DNA from: an uncultured Flavonifractor sp.
GTDB taxonomy: Bacteria > Bacillota > Clostridia > Oscillospirales > Oscillospiraceae
Reading direction: 5' to 3'
Assembly (NCBI GenBank): GCA_947384055.1
Contig: CANDFO010000033.1
Coordinates: 1-23,769, forward strand
DNA length: 23,769 nucleotides
Shown here: positions 1-8,268 of the stretch, piece after piece
How the letters are laid out: each line of letters starts with the position of its first letter
Position numbering within the stretch: the stretch's first letter is position 1
The notes under the pieces: model-generated
The model's input: only the letters and a program-made list of their open reading frames with translations
What the model was told of the DNA's origin: nothing
Database searches by the model: none
Program-made: the position numbers and the translations under genes

Positions 1-1
1 G

Positions 2-544
2 GTAGAGGCCGCTGTGGGCGGTAGGACAGTGGCGGTGGTGTGCTCCGGCGACCCCGGCGTGTACGGAATGGCTTCACTGATCTATGAGGTGGCTCAGGAA
101 TACCCGCCTATTGAGATTGAAGTGGTCCCCGGCATTACCGCCGCCTGCGGCGGCGCGGCCCGGCTGGGGGCGCCGCTGACCCACGATTTTGCGGTGATCT
201 CCCTGTCTGACCTGCTGACGCCCTGGGAAAGGATTGAAGCCCGGCTGACCGCGGCTGCGGCTGCGGATTTTGTAATCTGCCTCTACAACCCGGCCAGCCG
301 GAGCCGTCCGGACTATTTGAAGCGGGCCTGCGGTATCCTGCTGCGGCAGAAAGCGCCGGAGACCCTCTGCGGTACCGTGCGGAACATCGGACGGGCGGAA
401 GAGGAGACCCGGCTGTACACCCTGGCGGAGCTCCAGGATGCGGAGGTGGACATGTTTACCACCGTTTTTGTCGGCAGCAGCCAGACCAGGAATATCGGCG
501 GGAAGATGGTCACGCCCCGGGGCTATCTTCAGCGGGAACACTGA
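2..544 (+). CDS. cbiH: Cobalt-precorrin-3B C17-methyltransferase, 5'-truncated by the window edge
   Basis: This is the C-terminal part of a tetrapyrrole (SAM-dependent) methyltransferase. The reading frame is open from base 2, so the N-terminus lies outside the window; about 180 residues remain of a family usually near 240. The SGDPGVYGMA segment, the PGITAACGGAARLGAPL segment and the C-terminal GGKMVTPRGY segment are typical of CobJ/CbiH, the enzyme that methylates C17 and contracts the corrin ring. The GTG at 14 is internal rather than the true start. The stop at 542-544 is followed one base later by the cbiJ start, so the two are translationally close. The other tetrapyrrole methyltransferases of the pathway (CbiL, CbiE, CbiF) are similar in fold, but this motif set fits CbiH best. 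In some clostridia CbiH is fused to another domain at the N-terminus, which cannot be judged here. Confidence 0.9.
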   Translation, partial: VEAAVGGRTVAVVCSGDPGVYGMASLIYEVAQEYPPIEIEVVPGITAACGGAARLGAPLTHDFAVISLSDLLTPWERIEARLTAAAAADFVICLYNPASRSRPDYLKRACGILLRQKAPETLCGTVRNIGRAEEETRLYTLAELQDAEVDMFTTVFVGSSQTRNIGGKMVTPRGYLQREH

Positions 545-545
545 G

Positions 546-1295
546 ATGGAAGTGCTTCTGTTTGGCGGAACCGGGGAGGGCCGGGAGCTGGCGGAGTGGC
601 TGCGGGACCGGGGCATTCCGGTGACAGTGTGCGTGGCTACCGAGTACGGAAGCGTCCTGCTGCCCCGGGGACTGGAGGCCCGCACCGGACGGCTGGACCA
701 GGCGGGCATGGAGGAGCAGATGGGCCGGAGGCCCTATACCTGTGTGGTGGACGCCACCCACCCCTATGCGGTGGAGGTGACAAAGCAGCTGCGGACTGCC
801 GCTAAAACCAGAGGACTGCCCTATCTGCGCCTTCTGCGGGCTTCGGACGGCGAGGACGGCTGTCACAAGGCGGCGGATATGGCGGGAGCGGCCCGGATGC
901 TCCGGCAGATGCCGGGAAATATCCTCTTGACTACCGGGAGCAAGGAGCTGTCCCACTTTGCCGTTCCCGGACTGGCGGAGCGGTGTTACCCGCGGGTTCT
1001 GCCCATGGTGGACTCTCTGGAGCGGTGCCTGCGCCTGGGGTTTGCCCCAGCGCACATCATCTGCATGCAGGGCCCCTTTTCCCAAGAGCTCAACGAGGCT
1101 CTGCTCCGGCAGTATGACATCAGGACACTGGTGACGAAGGACACCGGGAGCTATGGCGGGTTCCGGGAAAAAGTTGAAGCGGCCCGGAATACCGGGTGCG
1201 CCCTGCTGGTGGTGGAGCGGCCCGTTCAGGAGACCGGGCTGACTCCGGAGGAGCTCCGGAGCCGACTGGACCGGTGGAAGGAGGAAGGGCTGTGA
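546..1295 (+). CDS. cbiJ: Cobalt-precorrin-6A reductase
   Basis: A 249-aa protein that fits the CobK/CbiJ family in length and sequence. The family reduces (cobalt-)precorrin-6A to 6B with NAD(P)H. The N-terminal LLFGGTGEGRELAEWL segment (about residues 4-19) is the nucleotide-binding loop. Also typical are VDATHPYAVEVTKQL, LLTTGSKEL and the C-terminal LVTKDTGSYGGFREKVEAA segment, which ends in a VVERP motif. I chose the ATG at 546 because it directly precedes the conserved N-terminus and lies one base past the cbiH stop; the frame is open further upstream, but only over cbiH. The 3' end overlaps the cbiET start by four bases. The position between cbiH and cbiET matches the order of reactions in the anaerobic pathway. 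Confidence 0.95.
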   Translation: MEVLLFGGTGEGRELAEWLRDRGIPVTVCVATEYGSVLLPRGLEARTGRLDQAGMEEQMGRRPYTCVVDATHPYAVEVTKQLRTAAKTRGLPYLRLLRASDGEDGCHKAADMAGAARMLRQMPGNILLTTGSKELSHFAVPGLAERCYPRVLPMVDSLERCLRLGFAPAHIICMQGPFSQELNEALLRQYDIRTLVTKDTGSYGGFREKVEAARNTGCALLVVERPVQETGLTPEELRSRLDRWKEEGL

Positions 1296-2485
1296 AGGTA
1301 TATCTGATCGGCGTGGGCATGGGCAACCGGGATACCATGACCACCGGAGCGCTGGCGGCGGTGGGAGAGTGCCCGGTGCTGGTGGGGGCCCCCCGGCTGC
1401 TGGAGCCCTGGCAGGCGGCCCACGAGTGCGTCCCCCTGATTGCCGCCGAGGACATCGCGGAGTTTGCCGGCACGCGGCGGGAAGGGCCTATCGGGGTGCT
1501 CCTGTCGGGGGATGTGGGATTTTACAGCGGGGCCAAACGGCTCTGGCCCCTGCTGGAGGGATACGAGGTGGAGACCTTTCCCGGCATCAGCAGTCTGTCC
1601 TATTTCTGCGCCCGCCTGCGGACCTCGTGGCAGGATGTAAAGATTGTCAGCGCTCACGGCCGGGCCCACAACGCGGTGGGGGAAATCCAGTGCCACGAGA
1701 AGATTTTTGTTTTGACCGGCGGAAATGCCCGGGCTCAGGATATTTGTGCAGAGCTGGCCGCCCGGGGGCTGGGCGGTCTGCGGGTATCGGTAGGGGAGCG
1801 GCTGAGCTACCCCGACGAGCGGATTGTCACCGGAACGGCGGCGGAGCTGGCCCAGGAAGAGTTTGACAGTCTGGCGGTGCTTCTGGCGGTAAACCCCCAT
1901 CCGGTTTTCCGCCCCTGGAATGCCTCCGGACTGCCCGACGAGAGCTTTATTCGGGGAAATGTACCCATGTCCAAGGAGGAGGTCCGGGCTCTGGTCATCT
2001 CCAAGCTGCGGCCCCAGCCCCACCATGTAGTCTGGGACGTGGGGGCGGGAACCGGGTCGGTTTCGGTGGAGCTGGCCCTGGCCTGTCCTGCCGGGCGGAT
2101 GTACGCCGTGGAGCGCAATCCCGAGGCGCTGGAGCTGCTGAAACGCAATCGGGAGCGCTTTGGAGTCAGCCACCTGGAGATTGTGCCGGGGACCGCGCCG
2201 GAGGTTTTGCGGACCCTGCCCGCTCCGGACCGGGTGTTTCTGGGGGGAACCTCCGGCAGCCTGGAGGAGATTTTACATCTGATTTTCGAAAAGAATCCCG
2301 GGGCCCGGGTGGTGTGCACCGCCGTGACTCTGGAGACGGTGGGAGAGGCCGCGCGGTGTTTTGCCGGCCTGGGAGAGGCCGATATGGTGCAGCTCTCCGT
2401 GACCCACACCCGGCAGGCGGGGCGCTATCATCTGATGGACGCCCAGAACCCGGTTTGGATTTTCTCCGGGGAGGGGCGGGTATGA
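1292..2485 (+). CDS. cbiET: Fused cobalt-precorrin-7 C5-methyltransferase / cobalt-precorrin-6B C15-methyltransferase (decarboxylating)
   Basis: A 397-aa fusion. Residues 1 to about 200 are the CbiE tetrapyrrole methyltransferase, starting with the GVGMGNRDTMT motif and including LLSGDVGFYSGAK (SGD at 72-74). From about residue 210 to the end is the CbiT domain, a class I Rossmann methyltransferase with the SAM-binding motif WDVGAGTGSVSVELA (D249, GAGTG 251-255) and an FLGGTSG segment. Together the domains methylate C5 and C15 and decarboxylate the C12 acetate; many bacteria fuse them (CobL-like) while others keep cbiE and cbiT separate. The start is GTG at 1292, with AAGGAGG seven bases upstream and a GTGA overlap with the cbiJ stop. 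The upstream extension of the frame lies within cbiJ and is not coding. The 3' end overlaps cbiA by four bases. Confidence 0.95.
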   Translation: MKVYLIGVGMGNRDTMTTGALAAVGECPVLVGAPRLLEPWQAAHECVPLIAAEDIAEFAGTRREGPIGVLLSGDVGFYSGAKRLWPLLEGYEVETFPGISSLSYFCARLRTSWQDVKIVSAHGRAHNAVGEIQCHEKIFVLTGGNARAQDICAELAARGLGGLRVSVGERLSYPDERIVTGTAAELAQEEFDSLAVLLAVNPHPVFRPWNASGLPDESFIRGNVPMSKEEVRALVISKLRPQPHHVVWDVGAGTGSVSVELALACPAGRMYAVERNPEALELLKRNRERFGVSHLEIVPGTAPEVLRTLPAPDRVFLGGTSGSLEEILHLIFEKNPGARVVCTAVTLETVGEAARCFAGLGEADMVQLSVTHTRQAGRYHLMDAQNPVWIFSGEGRV

Positions 2486-3834
2486 CTCCCCGGCTGCTGT
2501 TTACCGCTCCGGCCAGCGGCGGCGGAAAGACCACCGTGACCTGCGCCATCCTCCAGGCGCTGATGGACCGGGGGAAGGAGCCGGTGGCCTTCAAATGCGG
2601 CCCGGATTACATTGACCCGATGTTTCACAGCCGGGTGATCGGAGCGAAATCCCGGAATCTGGACCTGTTTTTTCTGGGGCCGGACGGGGTGCGCGCTCTG
2701 CTGAAGGAAAACAGCCGGGGCGCGGGCCTGGCCCTGATCGAGGGGGTCATGGGATATTACGACGGCATTGCCACGAGCTGGCAGGCCAGCGCCTATGACT
2801 TGGCCCGGACCACCGGAACTCCGGCTGTCCTGGTGGCGGACTGCCGGGGGCGGGCGCTATCCGCCGCGGCGGAGGTGGCGGGGTTTCGGGATTTCCGCCC
2901 GGACAGCCAGCTTCGGGGTGTAATCCTCAATCGGATTTCCCCCATGCTCTATCCCCGTCTGAAGGAGGAGATAGAGGGGTATGCCGGAGTGAAGGTGTAC
3001 GGCTATCTACCGGTGATGGAAGACTGTGCTCTGGAGAGCCGCCACCTGGGATTGGTGACGGCGGACGAGGTGGCGGATTTAAAGGGGAAGCTCCAGCGCC
3101 TGTCCCGGCAGGCGGAGCAGACCATTGATCTGGACGGCCTGCTGGCGCTGGCCGGAACCGCGCCGGAACTGGAACAAACCTCCGGAGCGCTGCCTTCGGC
3201 GGCGGAAGGGCGGCCCAGAATTGCTGTGGCCCGGGACAAGGCTTTCTGCTTTTATTACCAGGATGCCCTGGCTCTGCTGGAGCGGCTGGGCGCCGAGCTG
3301 GTGGAGTTCTCGCCGCTGGCAGAGCAGACGCTTCCGGAGGGGACCCGGGGGCTTTACCTGGGGGGCGGCTATCCGGAGATATACGCCAGGGAGCTGTCCG
3401 ACAACCGCGCTATGCTGGCCGCGGTTCGTGGGGCAGTGCTGAGCGGCATGCCAACCGTGGCGGAATGCGGCGGATTTCTCTACCTGCACCGGACCTTGGA
3501 GGATGTCAGCGGCCAGGTGTGGCCTATGGCCGGAGTGTTTCCCGAGCAGGCGTGGAACAGCGGCAAGCTGAGCCGCTTTGGGTATGTGACCCTGACAGCG
3601 GAGCAGGACGGGCTGCTGTGCCGGGCGGGGGAGGCCATCCCCGCCCACGAGTTCCACTACTGGGAGAGCGGCGAGCCCGGCCGGGCGTTTTCGGCCCGGA
3701 AACCCCGGAGCGGACGGGGGTGGAGCTGCGGTTTTCATACACCTACCCTGTACGCGGGATTTCCACATTTCCATTTCTGCGGTTGTCCCCAGGCGGCGGC
3801 GCGGTTTGTGTCCGCCTGTGCCTCTTTTGTATAA
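2482..3834 (+). CDS. cbiA: Cobyrinate a,c-diamide synthase
   Basis: A 450-aa ATP- and glutamine-dependent amidotransferase acting on the a and c carboxylates of the (cobalt-)cobyrinate ring. The N-terminal half is a dethiobiotin-synthetase-like ATPase with P-loop APASGGGKTTVT (K16), CGPDYIDPMFH and EGVMGYYDG. The C-terminal half is a class I-like glutamine amidotransferase with the nucleophile in AECGGFLYLH (Cys329) and the HEFHYWES motif (His389). The start is ATG 2482, overlapping the cbiET stop by four bases with a GGAGGGGCGGG tract just upstream. The carboxyl end reads through AGFPHFHF, the expected family C-terminus, so the protein looks complete. A 58-bp gap to cobT follows, one of the few real gaps in the operon. 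Confidence 0.96.
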   Translation: MTPRLLFTAPASGGGKTTVTCAILQALMDRGKEPVAFKCGPDYIDPMFHSRVIGAKSRNLDLFFLGPDGVRALLKENSRGAGLALIEGVMGYYDGIATSWQASAYDLARTTGTPAVLVADCRGRALSAAAEVAGFRDFRPDSQLRGVILNRISPMLYPRLKEEIEGYAGVKVYGYLPVMEDCALESRHLGLVTADEVADLKGKLQRLSRQAEQTIDLDGLLALAGTAPELEQTSGALPSAAEGRPRIAVARDKAFCFYYQDALALLERLGAELVEFSPLAEQTLPEGTRGLYLGGGYPEIYARELSDNRAMLAAVRGAVLSGMPTVAECGGFLYLHRTLEDVSGQVWPMAGVFPEQAWNSGKLSRFGYVTLTAEQDGLLCRAGEAIPAHEFHYWESGEPGRAFSARKPRSGRGWSCGFHTPTLYAGFPHFHFCGCPQAAARFVSACASFV

Positions 3835-3892
3835 AAAGAGAAGAAAAAGTGTTCCTGCTTTTTTCCAACAATCGATTGAAGAGGTGGTACTG

Positions 3893-4960
3893 ATGTCTCA
3901 GGCGTGTTTGGAACAGCTTTTAGCGGACATTCGTCCGGCGGACAAACGGGCCATGGAAGCGGCCCGGCGGCACTGGGATTCCCTGGCCAAGCCTTTGGGG
4001 GGGCTGGGCGCGGTAGAGGATGCCATCGTCCGCATCGCGGGCATGACGGGAGACCCCCATGTGGAGCTGACCCGGCGGGCAGTGGTGGCCATGTGCGCCG
4101 ACAACGGAGTGGTGGCCGAGGGCGTCACACAGACAGGCCAGGAGGTCACTGCTGTCGTCACTGAAAACATGTCCCGAGGGGCCAGCAGTGTCTGCCTCAT
4201 GTCAAAGTGCGCCGGGGCCGATGTGTTTCCTGTGGACATCGGCGTGGCCCGTCCGGTGACGGGAGAGCGGATTTTGCAGCGGAATGTCCGCCGGTCCACT
4301 GCCAATATGGTCCACGGTCCGGCCATGACACCCCAGGAGGCGCGGCAAGCCCTTCTGGTAGGGGTGGAAATTGCGCAAGACCTGAGCAGACAGGGCTATC
4401 AGCTTCTGGCGACAGGGGAGATGGGCATCGGCAACACTACCACCTCCAGCGCTATGGTGTCGGTGCTGCTGGATGTCCCGCCGGAGCGGGTGACAGGCCG
4501 GGGAGCGGGGTTGTCCTCCGAGGGACTGGCACGGAAGGTCAACGCTGTGAAAACCGCCATCGCCGTCAACCGGCCGGACCCCTCTGATCCCCTGGATACA
4601 GTAAGTAAAGTGGGAGGACTTGACATTGCCGGGCTGATGGGGGTATACCTGGGCGGCGCGGCCCTCCATATGCCCGTGTTGATCGACGGGCTGATCTCAT
4701 CGGTGGCGGCGCTGGCGGCGGCCCGGCTGTGTCCGGCGGCGGCGGACTATATGCTGGCCAGCCACGCCTCCGGGGAGCCGGCCGGGGAGCTGGTGCTGGA
4801 TGCACTTGGCCTGAGGCCGTTTCTCCGGGCGGGAATGCACCTGGGCGAGGGCACCGGTGCGGTGGCGGTGCTGCCCCTGCTGGACATGGGGCTGGCGGTG
4901 TACCACGGTATGCCCACCTTTGAGGGCACCAAAATTGAGGCCTATCAGCCGCTGACGTAA
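3893..4960 (+). CDS. cobT: Nicotinate-nucleotide--dimethylbenzimidazole phosphoribosyltransferase
   Basis: A 355-aa protein of normal family length. CobT transfers phosphoribose from nicotinate mononucleotide to the lower-ligand base, giving the alpha-riboside phosphate used by CobS. Visible family hallmarks are DSLAKPLGGLGAVE near the N-terminus, MCADNGVVAEGVTQTG, the glycine/threonine loop EMGIGNTTTSSAM, and near the C-terminus HLGEGTGAVAVLPLLDM. In the last, Glu319 corresponds to the catalytic glutamate of the family. ATG 3893 was chosen over upstream in-frame positions because GAGGTGG sits just before it and the conserved N-terminus begins there. No base-synthesis genes (bluB or bza) are in the window, so the identity of the lower ligand cannot be read from this sequence. 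Confidence 0.96.
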   Translation: MSQACLEQLLADIRPADKRAMEAARRHWDSLAKPLGGLGAVEDAIVRIAGMTGDPHVELTRRAVVAMCADNGVVAEGVTQTGQEVTAVVTENMSRGASSVCLMSKCAGADVFPVDIGVARPVTGERILQRNVRRSTANMVHGPAMTPQEARQALLVGVEIAQDLSRQGYQLLATGEMGIGNTTTSSAMVSVLLDVPPERVTGRGAGLSSEGLARKVNAVKTAIAVNRPDPSDPLDTVSKVGGLDIAGLMGVYLGGAALHMPVLIDGLISSVAALAAARLCPAAADYMLASHASGEPAGELVLDALGLRPFLRAGMHLGEGTGAVAVLPLLDMGLAVYHGMPTFEGTKIEAYQPLT

Positions 4961-4981
4961 TTGCGGTGACGGAACTATACT
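4952..4981 (+). promoter_or_regulatory. Possible internal promoter before cobU
   Basis: CTGACG (4952-4957) and TATACT (4976-4981) are separated by 18 bases. The -35 box overlaps the end of cobT and the element precedes cobU by about 48 bases. The -10 is good and the -35 partial (4 of 6). It could give extra expression of the nucleotide-loop genes, but a chance match is possible. Confidence 0.3.
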
Positions 4982-5028
4982 GACAAGGAAAAAACCTTTC
5001 CACGAAAAAGGCGGGAGGTGGCGCTCAT

Positions 5029-5550
5029 ATGCTGATTCTGGTATCCGGCGGCGCGGCCAGCGGCAAGTCGGCCTTTGCGGAGGAGCTGATTGTCCGTTCG
5101 GGCCTGGAACGGCGCGTGTATCTGGCCACCATGCAGGTGTGGGATAAGGAGAGTGAATGCCGGGTAGACCGCCACCGGGCCATGCGTGCGGGAAAGGGAT
5201 TCGAGACGGTGGAGCGCCCTCTGGATCTGGCGGGCGTGATTTTGCCGCCGGACAGCGCGGTGCTGCTGGAGGACCTGACCAACCTGACGGCCAACGAATT
5301 TTTTGGGCCGCAGGGGGCAGATGGGGCGCTGGAGCGCCTCACCGCCGGGCTGGACCGGGCTGTGGCGGCGCCCGCCCTGCTGGTGGCAGTTACCGGGGAG
5401 CTCTTTTCTGACGGCGCAGACTATGAAGCGGAGACCGCCGCCTATCTGAGGTGTCTGGCGGGACTGAACCGGGCGGCGGCGGAGCGGGCGGAGCGGGTCT
5501 ACGAGGTAGTCTGCGGCATTCCGGTGACATGGAAGGGGGAGCGGATATGA
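5029..5550 (+). CDS. cobU: Adenosylcobinamide kinase / adenosylcobinamide-phosphate guanylyltransferase
   Basis: A 173-aa protein of normal CobU length. It phosphorylates adenosylcobinamide and then transfers GMP to give AdoCbi-GDP for CobS. The N-terminal P-loop VSGGAASGKSAFAE (K13, S14) is intact. The RVDRHRAMR segment contains the His-Arg pair (H49) expected for the guanylylated histidine. Other family features are the ETVERPLDL segment, an LLEDLTNLTANEFF strand, and the C-terminal GLNRAAAERAERVYEVVCGIP, the usual CobU end. The start ATG 5029 has a GGGAGGTGG SD. The stop overlaps the cobS ATG in an ATGA arrangement. This is the full-length, apparently active copy; a short relative lies at 6311-6667. 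Confidence 0.96.
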   Translation: MLILVSGGAASGKSAFAEELIVRSGLERRVYLATMQVWDKESECRVDRHRAMRAGKGFETVERPLDLAGVILPPDSAVLLEDLTNLTANEFFGPQGADGALERLTAGLDRAVAAPALLVAVTGELFSDGADYEAETAAYLRCLAGLNRAAAERAERVYEVVCGIPVTWKGERI

Positions 5551-6314
5551 AGTCCTTTTGGGTTGCGGTTTCTATGTACTCCAAGCTCCCCAGCCCCCAG
5601 GTGGAGTGGGATAAGCCCGCCCTGTCCTGGGCCCTGTGCTGGTTTCCGGCGGTGGGAGCCGCTGTGGGCGGGCTTCTGTGGGTGTGGTTCCGGCTCTCCG
5701 CCCTGCTGGGGGTGGGGAAGCCCTGTTTCGCTGCCGGGGCGCTGCTGGTCCCCATTGCGGTCAGCGGAGCCATTCATCTGGACGGTTTCTGTGACACCTG
5801 TGACGCATTGTCCTCCCACCAGAGCCGGGAACGGAAGCTGGAGATTTTAAAAGACTCCCACACTGGGGCCTTTGCCATTATCTGCTGCTGCCTGTACCTG
5901 CTGGTGTTCTTTGCCGTCTGGACAGAGGTGGACTGTGCCGGACGGACGGGGCTGGTGCTGGCGCTGGGACCGGTGCTGTCCCGGAGCCTGTCTGGTTTTT
6001 TTGCCGCCACCCTGCCCAACGCCAGGGGGAGCGGGCTGCTGGCCTCCTTTACCCAGCCCATGGATGCCTGGAAAGCCCGGCTGATCCTGGGCCTGTGGGC
6101 GGTGCTCTGCAGCGGGGGGATGCTCTGGCTGGAGCCGGTATCGGGTCTTGGAGCCCTGGCGGGGGCCGGGGCGGTCTGCGTTTACTATGTGACCATGTCC
6201 CGGCGGCAGTTTGGGGGTATTACCGGGGATCTGGCGGGCTTTTTCCTCCAGCTCTGTGAGCTGGCTATGGTATTGGGTGCAGCGCTGGCCCAGAAAGTCG
6301 GGGTATTGTTATGA
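5547..6314 (+). CDS. cobS: Adenosylcobinamide-GDP ribazoletransferase (cobalamin synthase)
   Basis: A 255-aa polytopic membrane protein that joins AdoCbi-GDP to alpha-ribazole (phosphate), the last assembly step of the cofactor. The N-terminal FWVAVSMYSKLPSP motif, the acidic HLDGFCDTCDAL motif (the likely Mg2+ site) and the following LEILKDSHTGAFA are diagnostic of CobS. Several hydrophobic segments follow to the C-terminus (for example around CCCLYLLVFFAVW). The start is ATG 5547, four bases inside the cobU stop, with an AAGGGGG SD. The upstream part of the open frame lies in cobU. The stop again overlaps the next start (ATGA at 6311-6314), so cobU, cobS and the short CobU-like gene are tightly coupled. 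Confidence 0.95.
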   Translation: MKSFWVAVSMYSKLPSPQVEWDKPALSWALCWFPAVGAAVGGLLWVWFRLSALLGVGKPCFAAGALLVPIAVSGAIHLDGFCDTCDALSSHQSRERKLEILKDSHTGAFAIICCCLYLLVFFAVWTEVDCAGRTGLVLALGPVLSRSLSGFFAATLPNARGSGLLASFTQPMDAWKARLILGLWAVLCSGGMLWLEPVSGLGALAGAGAVCVYYVTMSRRQFGGITGDLAGFFLQLCELAMVLGAALAQKVGVLL

Positions 6315-6667
6315 TTTTGGTTGTGGGCGGCCTGGGGCAGGGGAAGCTGGAGTATGTGCTGGGCAGGACAGGCCATGGTCCGGAGGAGGTGGCCTATACG
6401 CCGGAGGAGGCGGAAACCCAACCGGTCTTTTACGGTCTGGAGCGTTGGCCGGAGCTGGATGTGGACCGGCTTTTGCAGGTCAATCCCGGCATCGTTTTAA
6501 TTTGTCAGGAAGTAGGGTGCGGCGTGGTTCCTGTGGAGCCGGAAGAGCGGGCGTGGCGGGAGGCGGCGGGCCGCCTCTGCTGCCGTCTGGCACAGCGGGC
6601 GGAGTGCGTAATCAGGATTTTCTGTGGCCTGCCCATGGTGCTGAAGGGAGACATGATATGGAATTGA
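6311..6667 (+). CDS. Short CobU-like protein of unknown activity
   Basis: A 118-aa protein that resembles the two ends of CobU joined together. The N-terminus VVGGLGQGKLEYVLG (residues 4-18) matches the CobU P-loop region, but Walker A ends in Lys-Leu instead of Lys-Ser/Thr. The second half (ICQEVGCGVVPVEPEERAWREAAGRL, then AECVIRIFCGLPMVLKG) matches the CobU C-terminal region. The central segment with the Arg-His-Arg guanylylation site is missing. Coupling is tight: ATGA overlap with cobS and a 10-base overlap with cobC. The frame is intact and codon use looks like its neighbours, so it is probably a maintained gene rather than debris. It could be a regulatory or structural partner of CobU or CobS, or a kinase with altered specificity. 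The function is inference; the relationship to CobU is what the sequence shows. Confidence 0.8.
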   Translation: MILVVGGLGQGKLEYVLGRTGHGPEEVAYTPEEAETQPVFYGLERWPELDVDRLLQVNPGIVLICQEVGCGVVPVEPEERAWREAAGRLCCRLAQRAECVIRIFCGLPMVLKGDMIWN

Positions 6668-7254
6668 TCATTGTGCGCCATGGGACAACCTGGGGCAATC
6701 TGGAAAAGCGCTTCATCGGTATGCTGGATGTGGAGCTTGCGCCCCAGGGAGAGGCGCTGGCCCGCCGGGTAAGCCCCACACTTCCTGAGGTGGAGCATAT
6801 CTACCGCAGTCCCCTGAAGCGCTGCCGTCAGACGGCGGAGCTGCTGTGGCCGGGGACCGCGGAGACGGTCATAGAGGAACTGCGGGAGACAGACTTCGGC
6901 CCCTTTGAGGGGAAAAACCACCAGGAGCTTAAGGACGACCCCCTCTATCTGCAATGGCTGGCCAACCCGGATTTTTCCCGGATTCCGGTAGGGGAATCCG
7001 CCCAGGCAGTGGTAGAGCGGGTGTCTCTGGGCCTGTCCCGGGTGGCGGAGGACGCGGCCCGTCGAAAGCTGAAACGGGCTGCCATTGTGTCTCACGGCGG
7101 GGCGCTGATGGGGCTGCTGTCCCGCTATGGGCGGCCGGAGCGGGAGTATTACGGGTGGATGTGCCCCAACTGCGGGGGCTTTCGGGCGGAGCTGAATCCG
7201 GACACCTTGGAGCTGACTATTCTGGAGGATCTGCCGGGGGATAAGGGGCTATGA
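6658..7254 (+). CDS. cobC: Alpha-ribazole phosphatase (histidine phosphatase family)
   Basis: A 198-aa histidine phosphatase. The catalytic RHG motif is at residues 7-9 (LIIVRHGTTWGNLEKRFIG). The YRSPLKRCRQTAELLW segment, the ETDFGPFEGKNHQEL segment and the second catalytic histidine in AIVSHGGALMGLL follow in the usual order. In cobalamin operons this family removes the phosphate from alpha-ribazole-5'-phosphate or from adenosylcobalamin phosphate. The start is ATG 6658 with AAGGGAG eight bases upstream, and it overlaps the preceding gene by ten bases. A long open frame upstream lies within cobS and the CobU-like gene. The stop overlaps the cbiB ATG (ATGA). Other phosphoglycerate-mutase-like phosphatases share the motifs, so the substrate assignment rests largely on context. 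Confidence 0.93.
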   Translation: MELIIVRHGTTWGNLEKRFIGMLDVELAPQGEALARRVSPTLPEVEHIYRSPLKRCRQTAELLWPGTAETVIEELRETDFGPFEGKNHQELKDDPLYLQWLANPDFSRIPVGESAQAVVERVSLGLSRVAEDAARRKLKRAAIVSHGGALMGLLSRYGRPEREYYGWMCPNCGGFRAELNPDTLELTILEDLPGDKGL

Positions 7255-8228
7255 GTGTAACCTGGAGACTGCTGGCCCTGGTGCTGGGCTTCTGCTTGGA
7301 CCTGCTGCTGGGGGACCCCCGGTGGGCTCCCCACCCGGTGCGGGCCATCGGTGCGCTGATTGCCGGACTGGAGCGTTCCCTGCGGCGGCTGTTTCCGAAG
7401 TCCCCGGCAGGGGAGACCGCCGCCGGCGTGGTGCTGGTGGTACTGACTCTGTGTGTTCCCACGGGGTTGACAGTGCTGGCGCTGGAAGTATGCAGGCGTG
7501 TGTCAATATGGCTGGCCTTTGGGGTGGAGGTGCTGCTGTGCTATCAGCTGCTGGCTATGCGCTCCCTGCGGACGGAGAGCGGGGAAGTCTATGAGGCGCT
7601 GAAGGTCGGGGATCTGGCCGAAGCCAGGCGGTCGGTTTCCATGATTGTGGGCCGGGATACGGACCGCCTGGACGCCTGCGGCGTGGCGAAGGCCGCAGTG
7701 GAAACGGTAGCGGAAAACACCTCCGACGGCGTGATCGCTCCGCTGATTTTTATGGCGCTGGGGGGCGCGCCGCTGGGCATGTTCTATAAAGCGGCCAATA
7801 CCATGGATTCTATGGTGGGCTATAAAAACAGCCAATACCTCTACTTTGGCCGGGCAGCGGCCAGGCTGGACGACCTGCTCAACCTGCTGCCTGCGCGGAT
7901 TGCGGGGGTGCTCATGTGTCTGGGCGCGGTACTGTGTGGATACGACGGCCGGGGCGCCTGGAAGATTTTTCTGCGGGACCGGAAAAACCATAAATCTCCC
8001 AACTCCGCCCATACGGAGGCGGCCTGCGCCGGCGCCTTGGGGGTCCGGCTGGCCGGGAGCAGCTACTATTTTGGCAGGCTGGTGGAGAAGCCTACTATTG
8101 GAGACGATCTGCGGCCGGTGGAACCGCTGGACATTCTGCGGGCCGGGCGTCTGATGTATGCCACGGCGTTTTTAGCGCTGCTTTTCTTTTGCGGAGTGCC
8201 TTTGATGGTGCTGCTGTTTCCTGTTTGA
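7251..8228 (+). CDS. cbiB: Adenosylcobinamide-phosphate synthase
   Basis: A 325-aa membrane protein that attaches (R)-1-aminopropan-2-ol phosphate to adenosylcobyric acid. The family signatures are all present: DLLLGDPRWAPHPVRAIG near the N-terminus, AAVETVAENTSDGVIAPL, AANTMDSMVGYKN, and DRKNHKSPNSAHTEAACAGAL followed by LAGSSYYFG. Hydrophobic helices occur at the N-terminus, around residues 60-80, in the middle, and at the extreme C-terminus (AFLALLFFCGVPLMVLLF). The start is ATG 7251, overlapping the cobC stop by four bases. Its substrate partner comes from the cobD product just downstream. The gene is followed by the largest gap in the operon (240 bp). Confidence 0.96.
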   Translation: MSVTWRLLALVLGFCLDLLLGDPRWAPHPVRAIGALIAGLERSLRRLFPKSPAGETAAGVVLVVLTLCVPTGLTVLALEVCRRVSIWLAFGVEVLLCYQLLAMRSLRTESGEVYEALKVGDLAEARRSVSMIVGRDTDRLDACGVAKAAVETVAENTSDGVIAPLIFMALGGAPLGMFYKAANTMDSMVGYKNSQYLYFGRAAARLDDLLNLLPARIAGVLMCLGAVLCGYDGRGAWKIFLRDRKNHKSPNSAHTEAACAGALGVRLAGSSYYFGRLVEKPTIGDDLRPVEPLDILRAGRLMYATAFLALLFFCGVPLMVLLFPV

Positions 8229-8268
8229 CGTTTTTTAAAGCAGTACGGGACGCCGGGACCGGACTTAA

